A stretch of 34,183 nt of DNA from a virus, in the IMG/VR virus record IMGVR_UViG_3300036820_000057, positions 1-34,183 of that record; one strand, given 5' to 3'. Each line of letters opens with the position of its first letter. Positions within the stretch are counted from its first letter, which is position 1. Both the position numbers and the translations under genes were made by a program. Positions 20,675-29,182 of this stretch are shown here, one piece after another. Under the pieces are notes generated by a model. The model saw only the letters and a program-made list of their open reading frames with translations, searched no databases and had not been told where the DNA came from.

Positions 20675-22145
20675 CCGAGACAAAGACCGAGCGAAGCTCC
20701 CGGCCGTGCTGCAGATGCGGCCGTATCAGCAGCGCTGGATCGACGACGATACCAGGTTTAAGTGCTGTGTGAAATCGGCGCGCATAGGCTACAGCTTCGC
20801 GACGGCGTATCGCCGCGTGGAGATCTCGATGCGCGTGCCGGGGCGAACCACCACGGTGCTCTCCGCATCGAAGGCTCAGTCCGTTGAGTTCGTGGAGACC
20901 TGCGCCAAGCTGTGCCAGTTGATGGGCGGCACGGCGCAGCTCGTGGCGAACGAAGACTTTGTCGACGCTCTCGGCCGCATCGAGGCTATTCAAAGCAAGA
21001 TCACATTCCCCAACGGCAGCCGCATCATCGCGCTGCCCGCCAATCCGCGCACGGCGCGCGGCTATCCCGGCGATGCGGTGCTCGACGAATTTGCGCACCA
21101 CGAAGACAGCTATGCGATCTTCGCGGCCGTGTTTCGCCAGGTGGCGCTGGGCAACTCGCTCGAAGTACTGTCGACACCCAATGGCGAGCAGGGCAAGTTC
21201 TACGACATCGCGCGCAACCTCGGGCTCGATCTCGGCGTGGCGCCATCGCGGCAGCCGGTCAGGAAAGACGGCTGGTCCGGACATTGGGTGGATGTGCATG
21301 CCGCCGTAGCCGAAGGCTGCCCGATCGACATCGAAGGCATGCGCCGCGGCCTGAACGACGACGACACATGGAATCAGGAATTCTGCTGCGTCTTCCTTAA
21401 GTCGACGGGCGCGTGGCTGACTCTCGACTTGATCGCCAACTGCGAAGACTCGGGACTAGACGCTGAGCTTGTGCATCTGGACGCCAGCTCGCCGACGAAC
21501 GCTCTGGAAGAGATCGCCCGGAAAATCAAAGCCAACGCGCGCGGGCCGCTGTCGGCCGGCATTGACGTGGGCCGCGATCACGACGCCACCAATCTCTGGC
21601 TCGACGAAAAGGTTGGCGACGTTTCCGTCACGCGCCTGGTTGCATGGGTCACCGCCGTCAGTTTCCCGAATCAGTTCCGCATCCTCAACCCCGTCGTCAG
21701 GATCACATCGCATACCGCGATCGACAAAACCGGCATGGGCGTGGGCCTGTTCGATTCTTTCGACGAAGCCAATCCCGGACGCATTCTCGGCGTGAGCTTC
21801 GCGGGCACCAACGACAACGGCGTGCGGATCAAGACCGACCTTGCCATCAGGCTCAAGAAACGTTTCGAGCAGATGCGCGCGCGGATTCCCTACGACGGCC
21901 GCATCCGCACGGAGCTGCAGGCCATCAAGCGTCAGGCGACGTCGACGGGCGTAACCTTCGACGCGCCGCGGATCGAAGTGGACACGGCCGTCGCCGGCGG
22001 CGTGAAGAAGAAGGTTTTTGCGCACGCCGATGCGTTCTGGGCAAAGGCTCTGGCCGAGCTCGCCGCCGACACCGGCAACTGCGCGCTGGGCATGCAGCAG
22101 CCGCAGACTGAATCGACCTGGTCGCAAACGAAAGGCATTCTCTGA
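20667..22145 (+). CDS. Terminase large subunit (Mu gp28-like)
   Basis: 492 residues. The ATPase domain has an adenine/Walker-A-like segment VKSARIGYSFATAYRRVE (about 35-52), lacking the classic GKT as in Mu gp28, and Walker B AVLDEFAHH with D140 and E141. The RNase H-like nuclease starts at AGIDVGRDHDATNLW with D300, with a late acidic residue in AHADAFWAKALAEL. It drives DNA into procapsids and cuts phage-host junctions. Order between small subunit and portal is conserved. Confidence 0.92.
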   Translation: MPDRDKDRAKLPAVLQMRPYQQRWIDDDTRFKCCVKSARIGYSFATAYRRVEISMRVPGRTTTVLSASKAQSVEFVETCAKLCQLMGGTAQLVANEDFVDALGRIEAIQSKITFPNGSRIIALPANPRTARGYPGDAVLDEFAHHEDSYAIFAAVFRQVALGNSLEVLSTPNGEQGKFYDIARNLGLDLGVAPSRQPVRKDGWSGHWVDVHAAVAEGCPIDIEGMRRGLNDDDTWNQEFCCVFLKSTGAWLTLDLIANCEDSGLDAELVHLDASSPTNALEEIARKIKANARGPLSAGIDVGRDHDATNLWLDEKVGDVSVTRLVAWVTAVSFPNQFRILNPVVRITSHTAIDKTGMGVGLFDSFDEANPGRILGVSFAGTNDNGVRIKTDLAIRLKKRFEQMRARIPYDGRIRTELQAIKRQATSTGVTFDAPRIEVDTAVAGGVKKKVFAHADAFWAKALAELAADTGNCALGMQQPQTESTWSQTKGIL

Positions 22146-23596
22146 TGGCAGACGAAGTTTCAAAACAGCCGATCGCATCCGCGCCGCAAAAGGGCCAGAT
22201 CGTTACCGACGCGGCGCTCTACCTGACGCAGATCTCCCTCTATCGCAACTCCATTGCCTTCGGCGGCACGCGAAATCCATCCGCCATCTGGCAGGCGATG
22301 ACTTATAACCAGCCCGAAGCGATGGCGTATTACCGCGAGCTTGAAGCCAAAGACGAGGACGTGGCCAACTGCCTCGACACGTTGCGGCTCAGTGTTCTGG
22401 AACGCGATCGCAGCGTGGATGCCTTCGACGATTCGCAGGCCGCGCTCGATGTGCAGACCTTTATCGAGCAGCAGCTCGCACAACTCGACTTTCATCAGGT
22501 GCTCGACTGCGTCCTGGACGCGCCGGGCTACGGCTTCAGCGTGCAGGAGATGATGTTCGACGTGAGCGCCGGCCAGGCATCGCTGCTCGAAGTTGCGGAC
22601 TGTCCGCAGGAACTCTTCCTTTTCGGCAATCGCTACTATCCGCAGGTTGGCCCGCTGCAGTATCTCGACCAGCCGTGGGCTTCCGAAGGCCAGCTCGTTC
22701 CCGAAGACAAGTTCATCGTCTTCACCTATCGCAAACGCGGCCGCAATCGCATGGGACGGCCGCTGCTGCAGAGCGTCTTCTGGCCGAGCTGGTTCAAGCG
22801 CAACATGCAGCGCCTCTGGGTGCAGTACGCGGAGAAGGGGCCGGGCACCGCCGTCGTTCGCTACAACGACCCGGACAATCAAAGCGAAAAGCGGCAAGCC
22901 GCGGATATTGCCCAGGCTATCGTGGAGCGCACGGCCATCGCGGTTCCCAAAAGTTTTGAATACGATCAGGAACTACTGAAGACCGCGCGCGCGCAGAACC
23001 CCGACGTTTACATGAAGTTCTTCCAGGCGATGCAGTACTCGATCGCGCGCCGCGTGCTGGGCGAGACGCTGACCAGCTTCGGCAACGAAGGCGGCGGCGG
23101 CTCCAAAGCTCAAGGAGAAACGCACGCCGACACACTGGATCGCCGGTCTGTCGAGCTGTGCCGGCAGATGGAGTCGGTGATCAATCAGCAGCTCGTCAAA
23201 CCTTTGGTCCTTTGGAATTTTGGGCCGAATGCGCCGGCGCCGAAATGGCACTTCGATCTTGAGGAAGCCGAGGATCTGGCGGAGCGTCTGACAATCGATT
23301 CCGGGCTGCAGCGCATGGGCAAAAAATTCAGCGTGGGTTACGTGTCGGATCGTTACGACACGCCATTGGCCGAAGGCGAGAAGCCCGATGATTTGCTGGT
23401 CCCGAATATCAGCGCTCCGATGGTCGCACTGCGCGACACTACCGCTTCGAGCTTCAGCGAGGCAGAAGCCGCGGCGGCCGCGGAGCTGCAGGAATTCGAC
23501 AAGCTCTTCGCCGGCCTGAAGGCCGATGCAGCGGCAGCATACAAACAGCGCACGAAGGAGATTGCCGCGTCCGTCGTGCCCGTCGTGAGTTTGTAG
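22145..23596 (+). CDS. Portal protein, DUF935 (Mu gp29-like)
   Basis: 483 residues, a usual size for this family. Features are the helical N-terminus (YRELEAKDEDVANCLDTLRL), the wing and stem regions (GYGFSVQEMMFDVSAGQASL, VFTYRKRGRNRMGRPLLQSV, FWPSWFKRNMQRLWVQYAEK) and ITTxGE-like ETLTSFGNEGGGG. The C-terminus is Ala-rich. A dodecameric portal forms the DNA gate and tail joint. The start shares one base with the terminase stop (TGATG). Confidence 0.9.
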   Translation: MADEVSKQPIASAPQKGQIVTDAALYLTQISLYRNSIAFGGTRNPSAIWQAMTYNQPEAMAYYRELEAKDEDVANCLDTLRLSVLERDRSVDAFDDSQAALDVQTFIEQQLAQLDFHQVLDCVLDAPGYGFSVQEMMFDVSAGQASLLEVADCPQELFLFGNRYYPQVGPLQYLDQPWASEGQLVPEDKFIVFTYRKRGRNRMGRPLLQSVFWPSWFKRNMQRLWVQYAEKGPGTAVVRYNDPDNQSEKRQAADIAQAIVERTAIAVPKSFEYDQELLKTARAQNPDVYMKFFQAMQYSIARRVLGETLTSFGNEGGGGSKAQGETHADTLDRRSVELCRQMESVINQQLVKPLVLWNFGPNAPAPKWHFDLEEAEDLAERLTIDSGLQRMGKKFSVGYVSDRYDTPLAEGEKPDDLLVPNISAPMVALRDTTASSFSEAEAAAAAELQEFDKLFAGLKADAAAAYKQRTKEIAASVVPVVSL

Positions 23597-23597
23597 C

Positions 23598-24434
23598 ATG
23601 GCGCTAAGCTTTCACATGATGCCGACGCGCGACACGGAAGTGCAGCAGCGCGTCGGCGACATGCTGGCGCGGCACCTGGCCGCGGCGAACCTGCTCGGCC
23701 GGGTGCAGATCGTGAAGCGGGCGCACAGGCTGAGCGGCCATAAGCTGCCCATCGCCGCCAGCTCGCGCCACGTCGGCTTCGGCGACGACGACGACGATCT
23801 TTATGGCAGCTTCGCAACCGATCTGCCCAACGACGACGCGGCCGGTTACCTTGCCGATCTCACGCCCGTCACGAAGGAGATCTTCGACGGGCTCAGCTCG
23901 CAATACAAGAAAGACGCGTTCACGCTGGCCGGCGCGGCCGACGTGCGGTTGATCGGCAAGATCCGCGACGCGCTGGCCGACGCCGCGCAAAAGGGCGAGA
24001 CCGCGGATGAGTTCGAGCTGGCGGCGAAGAAGATCACCGACGACGCCGGCGTGGCGGAGCTGAGCAGCTTCACGCTCGATGTCGCATTTAACACCGCGAT
24101 GCAGAAGGCGTTTTCCCTTGGCCGATGGGAGCAAATCCAGGATCCGGCGACGAAATTAGTACTTCCTTTTCTGCAGTACTGGACGGTGGGCGACGATCAT
24201 GTACGTCCGGAACACGCGGTGCTTGATGGTTTTGTCGCGCGCGTGGATGATCCGGTCTGGTTGAAGATTTATCCACCCAACGGATTCGGCTGCCGCTGCT
24301 CTGGCGTTCCTGTGCCGGAGGCGGAAGCGCTGAAGGCCGACAAGGACGCGAACGAGCCAGGCTACGCGCGGCTGCCGCTGTTGGCGCGGCTGCTGGTGCC
24401 GCAGCCGGGATTTGCCAAAGTGTTTTCGGAGTAA
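23598..24434 (+). CDS. Head morphogenesis protein (Mu gpF-like)
   Basis: 278 residues. The conserved C-terminal block is clear: LDVAFNTAMQKAFSLGRWEQ, then YWTVGDDHVRPEHAVLDGFV, then DPVWLKIYPPNGFGCRCSG. The RPEH...LDG...PPNGFGCRC signature defines the phage Mu F family of minor head proteins. These are a few copies inside or at the portal vertex and often fused to toxins in other phages, but no extra domain is seen here. One base after the portal stop. Confidence 0.88.
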   Translation: MALSFHMMPTRDTEVQQRVGDMLARHLAAANLLGRVQIVKRAHRLSGHKLPIAASSRHVGFGDDDDDLYGSFATDLPNDDAAGYLADLTPVTKEIFDGLSSQYKKDAFTLAGAADVRLIGKIRDALADAAQKGETADEFELAAKKITDDAGVAELSSFTLDVAFNTAMQKAFSLGRWEQIQDPATKLVLPFLQYWTVGDDHVRPEHAVLDGFVARVDDPVWLKIYPPNGFGCRCSGVPVPEAEALKADKDANEPGYARLPLLARLLVPQPGFAKVFSE

Positions 24435-24474
24435 ATCTCGCCGCCGAACGCGAGTTTGCCGTTTCAGGCGAGAT
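24435..24474 (+). promoter_or_regulatory. Hairpin covering the ribosome-binding site of the protease gene
   Basis: ATCTCGCC (24435-24442) and GGCGAGAT (24467-24474) are an 8-bp inverted repeat filling the 46-base gap. The only purine-rich candidate ribosome-binding site before ATG 24481 lies in the 3' arm. Pairing would mask it, so the protease/scaffold may be made only when ribosomes or other structures open it. Confidence 0.5.
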
Positions 24475-24480
24475 GTTTCG

Positions 24481-25833
24481 ATGGGCGGTTTGAAGATGGC
24501 TGCAATGGCAGCGAAGGTCAAGACGGTCGATGGCGCGCCGCTCACCGCGGACAAGTTCGCCTATGTTGGCGATCCCGGCGATCCTGAGACCTGGCATCTT
24601 CCGCTGGACACGCACCAGCACGTCAACTCCGCACTGGACATGTTCGCGCATACCGATCTGCCGTCGAGCGCCAAGGCGCCCACCGCGCGCAGGATCGTGG
24701 AAAAAGCGCGGGGAGAGAATCTTGACACAACCGATTTTGTAAAGAACCATCTCAGCTCGCAGATGCACGGCGAAGCGCCGCGTCCGTGGTTTGAGATCTT
24801 CCGCGCCGGAGATTATTCGAAGGCCGGCAAGGGCGTGATCACGCCCGACGATCTGAAGCGCGTGGTGCGTAACTACGACCCGACGTATCACGAAGCGCCG
24901 GAGACACTCGGTCATCGCTCCGACGATCAGCCGGCATACGGCTGGATCGATGGGCTGATGGTCGATGGGGATAAGTTGCTGGCGCGCGAGCGGCAGGTCG
25001 ATCCAAAGTTTGACGAAGCTCGCAAGGCGGGCAAATTCAAGAAGCGTTCGGCGGCTTTCTACACGGACGATAGCGGGCAGGTTACGGGGCTGCGGCATCT
25101 GGCATGGCTGGGCGCCGGGATTCCCGAAGTTAAGGGTTTAGAGGACGTCGCATTCGACGATCACGGATCGAAGTTCATCACGGTGAACTTCGGGGAGGAT
25201 GATGCAGTGGCAGCAGAAACGAAAACCGTAGCCGAGGAAATCAAGGCGTTCTTCGCGAAGATGTTTGGCGAGGGTGCGCCGAAGACGTTCAGCGAGGACG
25301 ATGTGAAGCGCGTGGCCACCGAGGCCGCGACCGCGGCCGCTGCGCCGCTGCAGACGAAGATCGCCGCGCTCGAGGGCGATCTGACAAAGCAGACCACGAA
25401 GTTTGCGGAGCGTGAAGCAGCGCTCGCCGGCGGTGAAGTGAAGCAGCGCGCCGCCGCGGCCGAGGCGCGGCTCAAGACCGCCGGCAGGTGGATTCCCGCT
25501 TACGAGAAGATGGGTCTCGGCCTGGTCTTCGACGAGCTCGCCAAGGTGACCGCGACGGTGGAGTTCGGCGAGGGCGCCGCGAAGAAGTCCGTCACGCCGC
25601 TGGAGATGCTGGTGCTCTTCCTTGAAGGGCTGCCGAAGATCGTTCCCGGCGGCCGCATAGTGGATGGCGTCCAGCCGGCGAGAACCGGCAAGACCACCGG
25701 TGATCCGTTGACCGATGCGGCGAAGGCGCGCCAGAAAGAAAAGAATATCTCCTTCGGCGAAGCGCTTGCGCAGATCGCCGAGGAGCAGCCTGAGTTAACC
25801 GCTCCTGGGACGGCGGCAGGCGGCGCGGTTTAA
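24481..25833 (+). CDS. Prohead protease/scaffold (Mu gpI-like) with N-terminal DUF6582-type domain
   Basis: 450 residues from ATG 24481 (ATG 24496 also possible). Residues about 15-80 (FAYVGDPGDPETWHLPLD ... ARRIVEKARG) resemble the DUF6582 domain. About 95-235 (PWFEIFRAGDYSKAGKG, VVRNYDPTYHEAPETLGHRS, KKRSAAFYTDDSG) match phage I-type maturation proteases. The C-terminal half is an Ala/Lys/Glu coiled coil with LQTKIAALEGDLTKQTTKFA, the scaffold. Protease and scaffold in one gene, before the capsid gene, follow the Mu I/Z logic. Catalytic residues cannot be assigned by eye. Confidence 0.8.
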   Translation: MGGLKMAAMAAKVKTVDGAPLTADKFAYVGDPGDPETWHLPLDTHQHVNSALDMFAHTDLPSSAKAPTARRIVEKARGENLDTTDFVKNHLSSQMHGEAPRPWFEIFRAGDYSKAGKGVITPDDLKRVVRNYDPTYHEAPETLGHRSDDQPAYGWIDGLMVDGDKLLARERQVDPKFDEARKAGKFKKRSAAFYTDDSGQVTGLRHLAWLGAGIPEVKGLEDVAFDDHGSKFITVNFGEDDAVAAETKTVAEEIKAFFAKMFGEGAPKTFSEDDVKRVATEAATAAAAPLQTKIAALEGDLTKQTTKFAEREAALAGGEVKQRAAAAEARLKTAGRWIPAYEKMGLGLVFDELAKVTATVEFGEGAAKKSVTPLEMLVLFLEGLPKIVPGGRIVDGVQPARTGKTTGDPLTDAAKARQKEKNISFGEALAQIAEEQPELTAPGTAAGGAV

Positions 25834-25874
25834 GTTCCGAGTGGGCGCGCCATAGTCGGCATCCGCCCAGCGAG

Positions 25875-25900
25875 GCCGGCCTCGCGATTGGCCGGCAGCT
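25875..25900 (+). terminator. Weak intrinsic terminator or attenuator before the capsid decoration gene
   Basis: GCCGGCC (25875-25881) and GGCCGGC (25890-25896) form a 7-bp all-GC stem with an 8-base loop, followed by AGCTTTTG. The T-run is short, so partial termination is more likely. It lies between the scaffold and decoration genes. Confidence 0.45.
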
Positions 25901-25926
25901 TTTGAATCACAGCCCAGGAGGGCGCG

Positions 25927-26655
25927 ATGACAAACAAGTATGTTGAAGGCAAAGGCCCGCAGGGACCGCAGATTAAAGAGTCGTTGGCGCCCACTGCGGT
26001 GACGGGCTACAACCGCGGTCTGTGCGTGAACTTCGGCGCAACGAACCTGATTTGCGCATTGGTGACAGTGGCTGGAAGCGCTGCGCTGGGCATCCTGGAA
26101 GAGGATGCGGTCAGTACGAAGAATCCCTGCTCGACGATTCTGTTCGGCGAGGCGATCGCGCAGATCGGCGCCAATATCACGGCTCAGGCCGCCCTGGCGA
26201 CCGATGCCAACGGGCGGCTGGTGCCGGCGACGGCGGGCCAGCAGGTGGTTGCAATCGCGCTTGAGCCGCAGACCTATGTCGCTCCGGACGCGAACGGAGA
26301 AGGCAGCTTCGCGCTGGTCCTTTTCCTTGGCGCGGACGGCCCCATCCTGGCCGGTCCGCTGACGTTCTACTACACCGCGAGTGGCGCGCTTGCGCCCATG
26401 ACCGGCACGCATGTTCTCGATGGCGCGGCCGCGATCGCGATGACGCTGGTGGCGCCCCCTAACGATGGCATCGAGATGTACATCGTGGCACAGACGGCGC
26501 ACGCGCATACGGTGACGACGCCTGGCAGCGGCATCTACGGCGCCAAGCACGTCATCACATATGCGGCCGAAGGCGATGGTGCGACTGTCCGCTCCGCGGC
26601 AAACGTGTGGATGGTGCCAGCGCTGGGTGGGCCGACGCCGGCGGCGCTGAGCTAA
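25927..26655 (+). CDS. Capsid decoration (cement) protein, DUF2190-like N-terminal part
   Basis: 242 residues with GGAGG upstream. The N-terminal region (LCVNFGATNLICALVTVAGS, LGILEEDAVS, FGEAIAQIGANITAQAALAT, then DANGRLVPATAGQQVVAIAL) follows the DUF2190 pattern of small head-stabilising proteins. The C-terminal half (VLFLGADGPILAGPLTFYY ... GIYGAKHVITYAAEGDG) is an added beta-rich domain. Between scaffold and major capsid is the usual site. Probably binds the outside of the expanded head. Confidence 0.65.
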   Translation: MTNKYVEGKGPQGPQIKESLAPTAVTGYNRGLCVNFGATNLICALVTVAGSAALGILEEDAVSTKNPCSTILFGEAIAQIGANITAQAALATDANGRLVPATAGQQVVAIALEPQTYVAPDANGEGSFALVLFLGADGPILAGPLTFYYTASGALAPMTGTHVLDGAAAIAMTLVAPPNDGIEMYIVAQTAHAHTVTTPGSGIYGAKHVITYAAEGDGATVRSAANVWMVPALGGPTPAALS

Positions 26656-26676
26656 CAGGGGCCGCAAAAGGTTTTG

Positions 26677-26702
26677 CCCCGGAGCGCGCGAGCGCTCCGG
26701 GG
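26677..26702 (+). other. 11-bp hairpin with GCGA tetraloop before the major capsid gene
   Basis: CCCCGGAGCGC (26677-26687) pairs perfectly with GCGCTCCGGGG (26692-26702) around a GNRA-type loop, GCGA. No T-run follows on either strand. It begins 21 bases after the decoration-gene stop and ends 43 bases before the capsid ATG. A 5'-protecting or processing structure for the abundant capsid mRNA is plausible. Confidence 0.8.
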
Positions 26703-26745
26703 AACCAAAGACGAGTTGCCGCGCTAAGCGGCGGAGGGTATGTAA

Positions 26746-27801
26746 ATGGCGGGTTTTGCTCCATTAATGCCGGCAGGGGCGCTGAGTGTCGCCCTGTCGA
26801 ATTTTGCCAAGGATTACCGCGATCAAAAGCTTATCGGCGACACAGTCTGCCCGCGCGTGCCCGTGGATCGCCAGAGCTTCCAGTATGTCGTCTGGAGCCA
26901 GGACGACTACCGTATGCCGGACTCGACCTATCGCGCTCCCGGCGCCGAGCCGAACTCGATTCGCAAGACGTATTCGACCGGCACCTACTTTGCCCGCGCC
27001 CACGCGCTGCAGTCCGACGTGCCCTTCGAGACGGAAGCTTACGGCCTCGGCCTGGGATTCTCGACGCGGCAGAAGTTGACCGCGAGTCTTACCAGGCGGC
27101 TGAATCTCTTCCGTGAGGGCGAGATCGCCACGGCCGCGCTGAGCACCACCAACTTCCCGAACGGCACGACGTTGAGTGGCAATTCGATGTGGGACTCCTA
27201 CATCACCACGCCTGCCAACGACACGCAGGCCACGGTCACGTCGCATCCAATCGTCGACGTCGAGACCGCCAAGGAAACATTGCGCCAGGTCGGTATCGCG
27301 GATGAGGAGATGGTTCTTATTCTGTCGAGCCCCGTGGTCCGCGTGCTCGTCAACCATCCGGATATTATCCAGCGCTTCCAGTTCACGAACGTCCTTGGCA
27401 TCATCGACATTGACAAGCTCAGCTCCGTCTTTGGCGTCAAGTGCCTGCGTGCCGGCGCGGTGCAGGTCTCGAAGAACAACACCAAGAGTTTCGTGTGGGG
27501 CAACAACGCCTTCCTGGGCTACGCACAGAACTCGCCGAGCATGGACGACCTGAGCTGCATGAAGACCTTCTCGTGGACGGGTGAGTCGGACGGCGGAGTC
27601 CTGGCCGGCCTGGTGGCTCCGGGCTCGCAGGGCTTTGCGGTGTTGGAGTGGCCCGATGCGCAGCGGTCGAAGAAGACCTGGTGGCAGAGCGCGGAATGGT
27701 ATTACGACATCGAGATCACCGCGGCCGAAGCGGGGTATCCGCTGCTTGGCGTGGTCACCGGCGACACGATGGAGACGGTCCCGGCCGATAGCGAAGGCTG
27801 A
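26746..27801 (+). CDS. Major capsid protein
   Basis: 351 residues with GGAGG about 9 bases upstream. The layout is a helical N-terminus (LSVALSNFAKDYRDQKLIGD), the segment VCPRVPVDRQSFQYVVWSQD, a long E-loop-like stretch, and a C-terminal core (LILSSPVVRVLVNHPDIIQR, VSKNNTKSFVWGNNAFLGYA, AEWYYDIEITAAEAGYPLLG). This matches large phage capsid proteins of the HK97 fold found after the scaffold in Mu-like siphophages. Flanking hairpins set it off as its own expression unit. Confidence 0.85.
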   Translation: MAGFAPLMPAGALSVALSNFAKDYRDQKLIGDTVCPRVPVDRQSFQYVVWSQDDYRMPDSTYRAPGAEPNSIRKTYSTGTYFARAHALQSDVPFETEAYGLGLGFSTRQKLTASLTRRLNLFREGEIATAALSTTNFPNGTTLSGNSMWDSYITTPANDTQATVTSHPIVDVETAKETLRQVGIADEEMVLILSSPVVRVLVNHPDIIQRFQFTNVLGIIDIDKLSSVFGVKCLRAGAVQVSKNNTKSFVWGNNAFLGYAQNSPSMDDLSCMKTFSWTGESDGGVLAGLVAPGSQGFAVLEWPDAQRSKKTWWQSAEWYYDIEITAAEAGYPLLGVVTGDTMETVPADSEG

Positions 27802-27819
27802 GGCGGGGCGTGATTCGGA

Positions 27820-27850
27820 GGGGCGCGTGCTGATCGGCGCGCGCCCCTTT
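27820..27850 (+). terminator. Terminator-like hairpin after the major capsid gene
   Basis: GGGGCGCG (27820-27827) pairs with CGCGCCCC (27840-27847), an 8-bp stem with a 12-base loop, followed by TTT then CC. The T-run is short, so read-through into the downstream genes is expected. Confidence 0.55.
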
Positions 27851-27884
27851 CCACAGAACGCATTTCCAATCGGGAGGGACAGCA

Positions 27885-28052
27885 ATGGCAGAAGCAGAGA
27901 AGTCTGAAAAGAAAACCTTTGAAGTGTTGGGCGCGGTGAAGCACGACGGCAAGGACTATCGTAAGGGCGACTCGATCAAGATCAGCGCGTCGCAGGCCGC
28001 GCACCTGGCGCGCCACGGTGTCGTAAAGCTGCCTCCGGCTGCAAAGAAATAG
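27885..28052 (+). CDS. Small head protein of 55 residues
   Basis: Sequence MAEAEKSEKKTFEVLGAVKH continues DGKDYRKGDSIKISASQAAH and ends VVKLPPAAKK. GGGAGGG lies just upstream of the ATG. The pattern of a charged N-terminus, KxDGKxYxxGD and a late AxxLxxxGVV is a small SH3-like or DUF7210-type fold found after capsid genes in Mu-like phages (position of Mu gp35). Probably a head-tail or capsid accessory protein. Confidence 0.65.
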   Translation: MAEAEKSEKKTFEVLGAVKHDGKDYRKGDSIKISASQAAHLARHGVVKLPPAAKK

Positions 28053-28060
28053 TCGCGCCA

Positions 28061-28088
28061 ACCATTTCCGTGACACCACGGAAATGGT
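28061..28088 (+). other. 12-bp perfect hairpin before the DUF1320 gene
   Basis: ACCATTTCCGTG (28061-28072) and CACGGAAATGGT (28077-28088) enclose the loop ACAC. It lies 8 bases after a stop and 15 bases before the next ATG. No T-run follows. It could block ribosome entry or protect the mRNA end. Confidence 0.8.
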
Positions 28089-28103
28089 CGAAGAGAGACG
28101 CCG

Positions 28104-28568
28104 ATGGCCTATGCCGCACAGTCCGATCTGGTACCGCTGCGCATCACGCAGACCGAGCTCACGCAGCTCACTGTCGATGAGCCCAGCGGAGTTCCGGCCA
28201 CGGATGCGGCCGTCACCGCGTCGATCACATCCGCTGTGCTCGAAGAAGCCAGCGGAACTGTCGATTCCTATTGCCGTGCGCGCTATATCACGCCCCTGCA
28301 GTCCTCCGACATGGTTACGGCGCGCACGCTGGATATCGCGGTCTACCTGCTTTTCAGCAGGCGGCGCGGCGGCCTGCAGCCCACGGAGCTGGTGCGGCAG
28401 CGGTACGAGGATGCAATCGCGTTTTTGAAAGATGTGGCCGCGGCAAAAGCGTCGCTCGATCAGCCGGCCACGCAGCAGACTCCGCAATCGTCCGCGGCCG
28501 GCGCGCAGATATCCGAGCGCGATCGGCATCTGCGCTTCGGGGATCATCACATCGAGGGGTTCGTTTAG
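28104..28568 (+). CDS. Head-tail connector, DUF1320 (Mu gp36-like)
   Basis: 154 residues. The family pattern is visible: MAYAAQSDLVPLRITQTELT, TSAVLEEASGTVDSYCRARY (a hallmark of this family), TARTLDIAVYLLFSRRRGG and RYEDAIAFLKDVAAAKASLD. DUF1320 proteins fold like lambda gpFII/HK97 gp6-type adaptors and attach to the portal. The stop shares a base with the GTG start of the next gene. Confidence 0.9.
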   Translation: MAYAAQSDLVPLRITQTELTQLTVDEPSGVPATDAAVTASITSAVLEEASGTVDSYCRARYITPLQSSDMVTARTLDIAVYLLFSRRRGGLQPTELVRQRYEDAIAFLKDVAAAKASLDQPATQQTPQSSAAGAQISERDRHLRFGDHHIEGFV

Positions 28569-29182
28569 TGTCTGTCGTCATCCAATCCGACGCCTCGAAT
28601 GTGACGGTCGCGCTGGGCCAGTTCAAGCTGTCGCTGGGCGCGCGCGAGCAGCTCATGCGTATCATCGGCATCGGCCAGTTGCAGAGCGTGCGTCAGACCT
28701 TTCGTGAGGGCGGATCGCCGTCCGGATCGTGGGCTCCGCTGAGCGCGGCGTCGCGGAGCTGGCGCAGGTACTCCACGGGGCACAAGCTGCTGATCGATAC
28801 CGGCCTTCTGCTCAACTCCATCACCTTCGCCGTGCAGGGCAGCGCGGTGGTTGTGGGCACAGGGCTGCGCTACGCCGGCATCCAGCAATACGGCTTCGAC
28901 GGCGATCAGAGCGTGAAGCCTTACAGTTACACGCGCCGCCAGCGCAGCCGCGACACCTACGGCAGTCAGCGGATCACCAATAAGCTCGGCCGCTCGCAGA
29001 CGGTGCGCCGCAAGACGTCCAGCGGCATCGTGACGGTGAACGTGCGCGCCTTTACGCGGCACATCCGCATTCCGGCCAGGCCGTTTCTGGTTTTCCGGCC
29101 GGAAGATCCGGCCCGCATTCAGGCTGAGGTTGAAGAGTACGTGAAGGCGTCGGCCGCGCAGGCCGGCCTGGAGGTGAAGTAA
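28568..29182 (+). CDS. Virion morphogenesis / tail-completion protein (Mu gpG- and P2 gpS-like)
   Basis: 204 residues from GTG 28568 (TAGTG junction). The family markers are QTFREGGSPSGSWAPLS, YSTGHKLLIDTGLLLNSITF, VVVGTGLRYAGIQQYGFDG and, near the end, RIPARPFLVFRPEDPARI. Such proteins complete the tail or head-tail joint. In Mu the G gene follows the F gene directly; here it has moved behind the DUF1320 gene, as in tail-proximal arrangements. Confidence 0.88.
   Translation: MSVVIQSDASNVTVALGQFKLSLGAREQLMRIIGIGQLQSVRQTFREGGSPSGSWAPLSAASRSWRRYSTGHKLLIDTGLLLNSITFAVQGSAVVVGTGLRYAGIQQYGFDGDQSVKPYSYTRRQRSRDTYGSQRITNKLGRSQTVRRKTSSGIVTVNVRAFTRHIRIPARPFLVFRPEDPARIQAEVEEYVKASAAQAGLEVK

Noticed and set aside
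24088-25098. Minus-strand frame opposite the head protein and protease genes
   Set aside because: It lies antisense to the RPEH...CRC head protein and the protease. No ribosome-binding site or motif.
26764-27885. Long minus-strand frame opposite the major capsid gene
   Set aside because: The plus-strand capsid gene has a ribosome-binding site and family features. The antisense frame has none.
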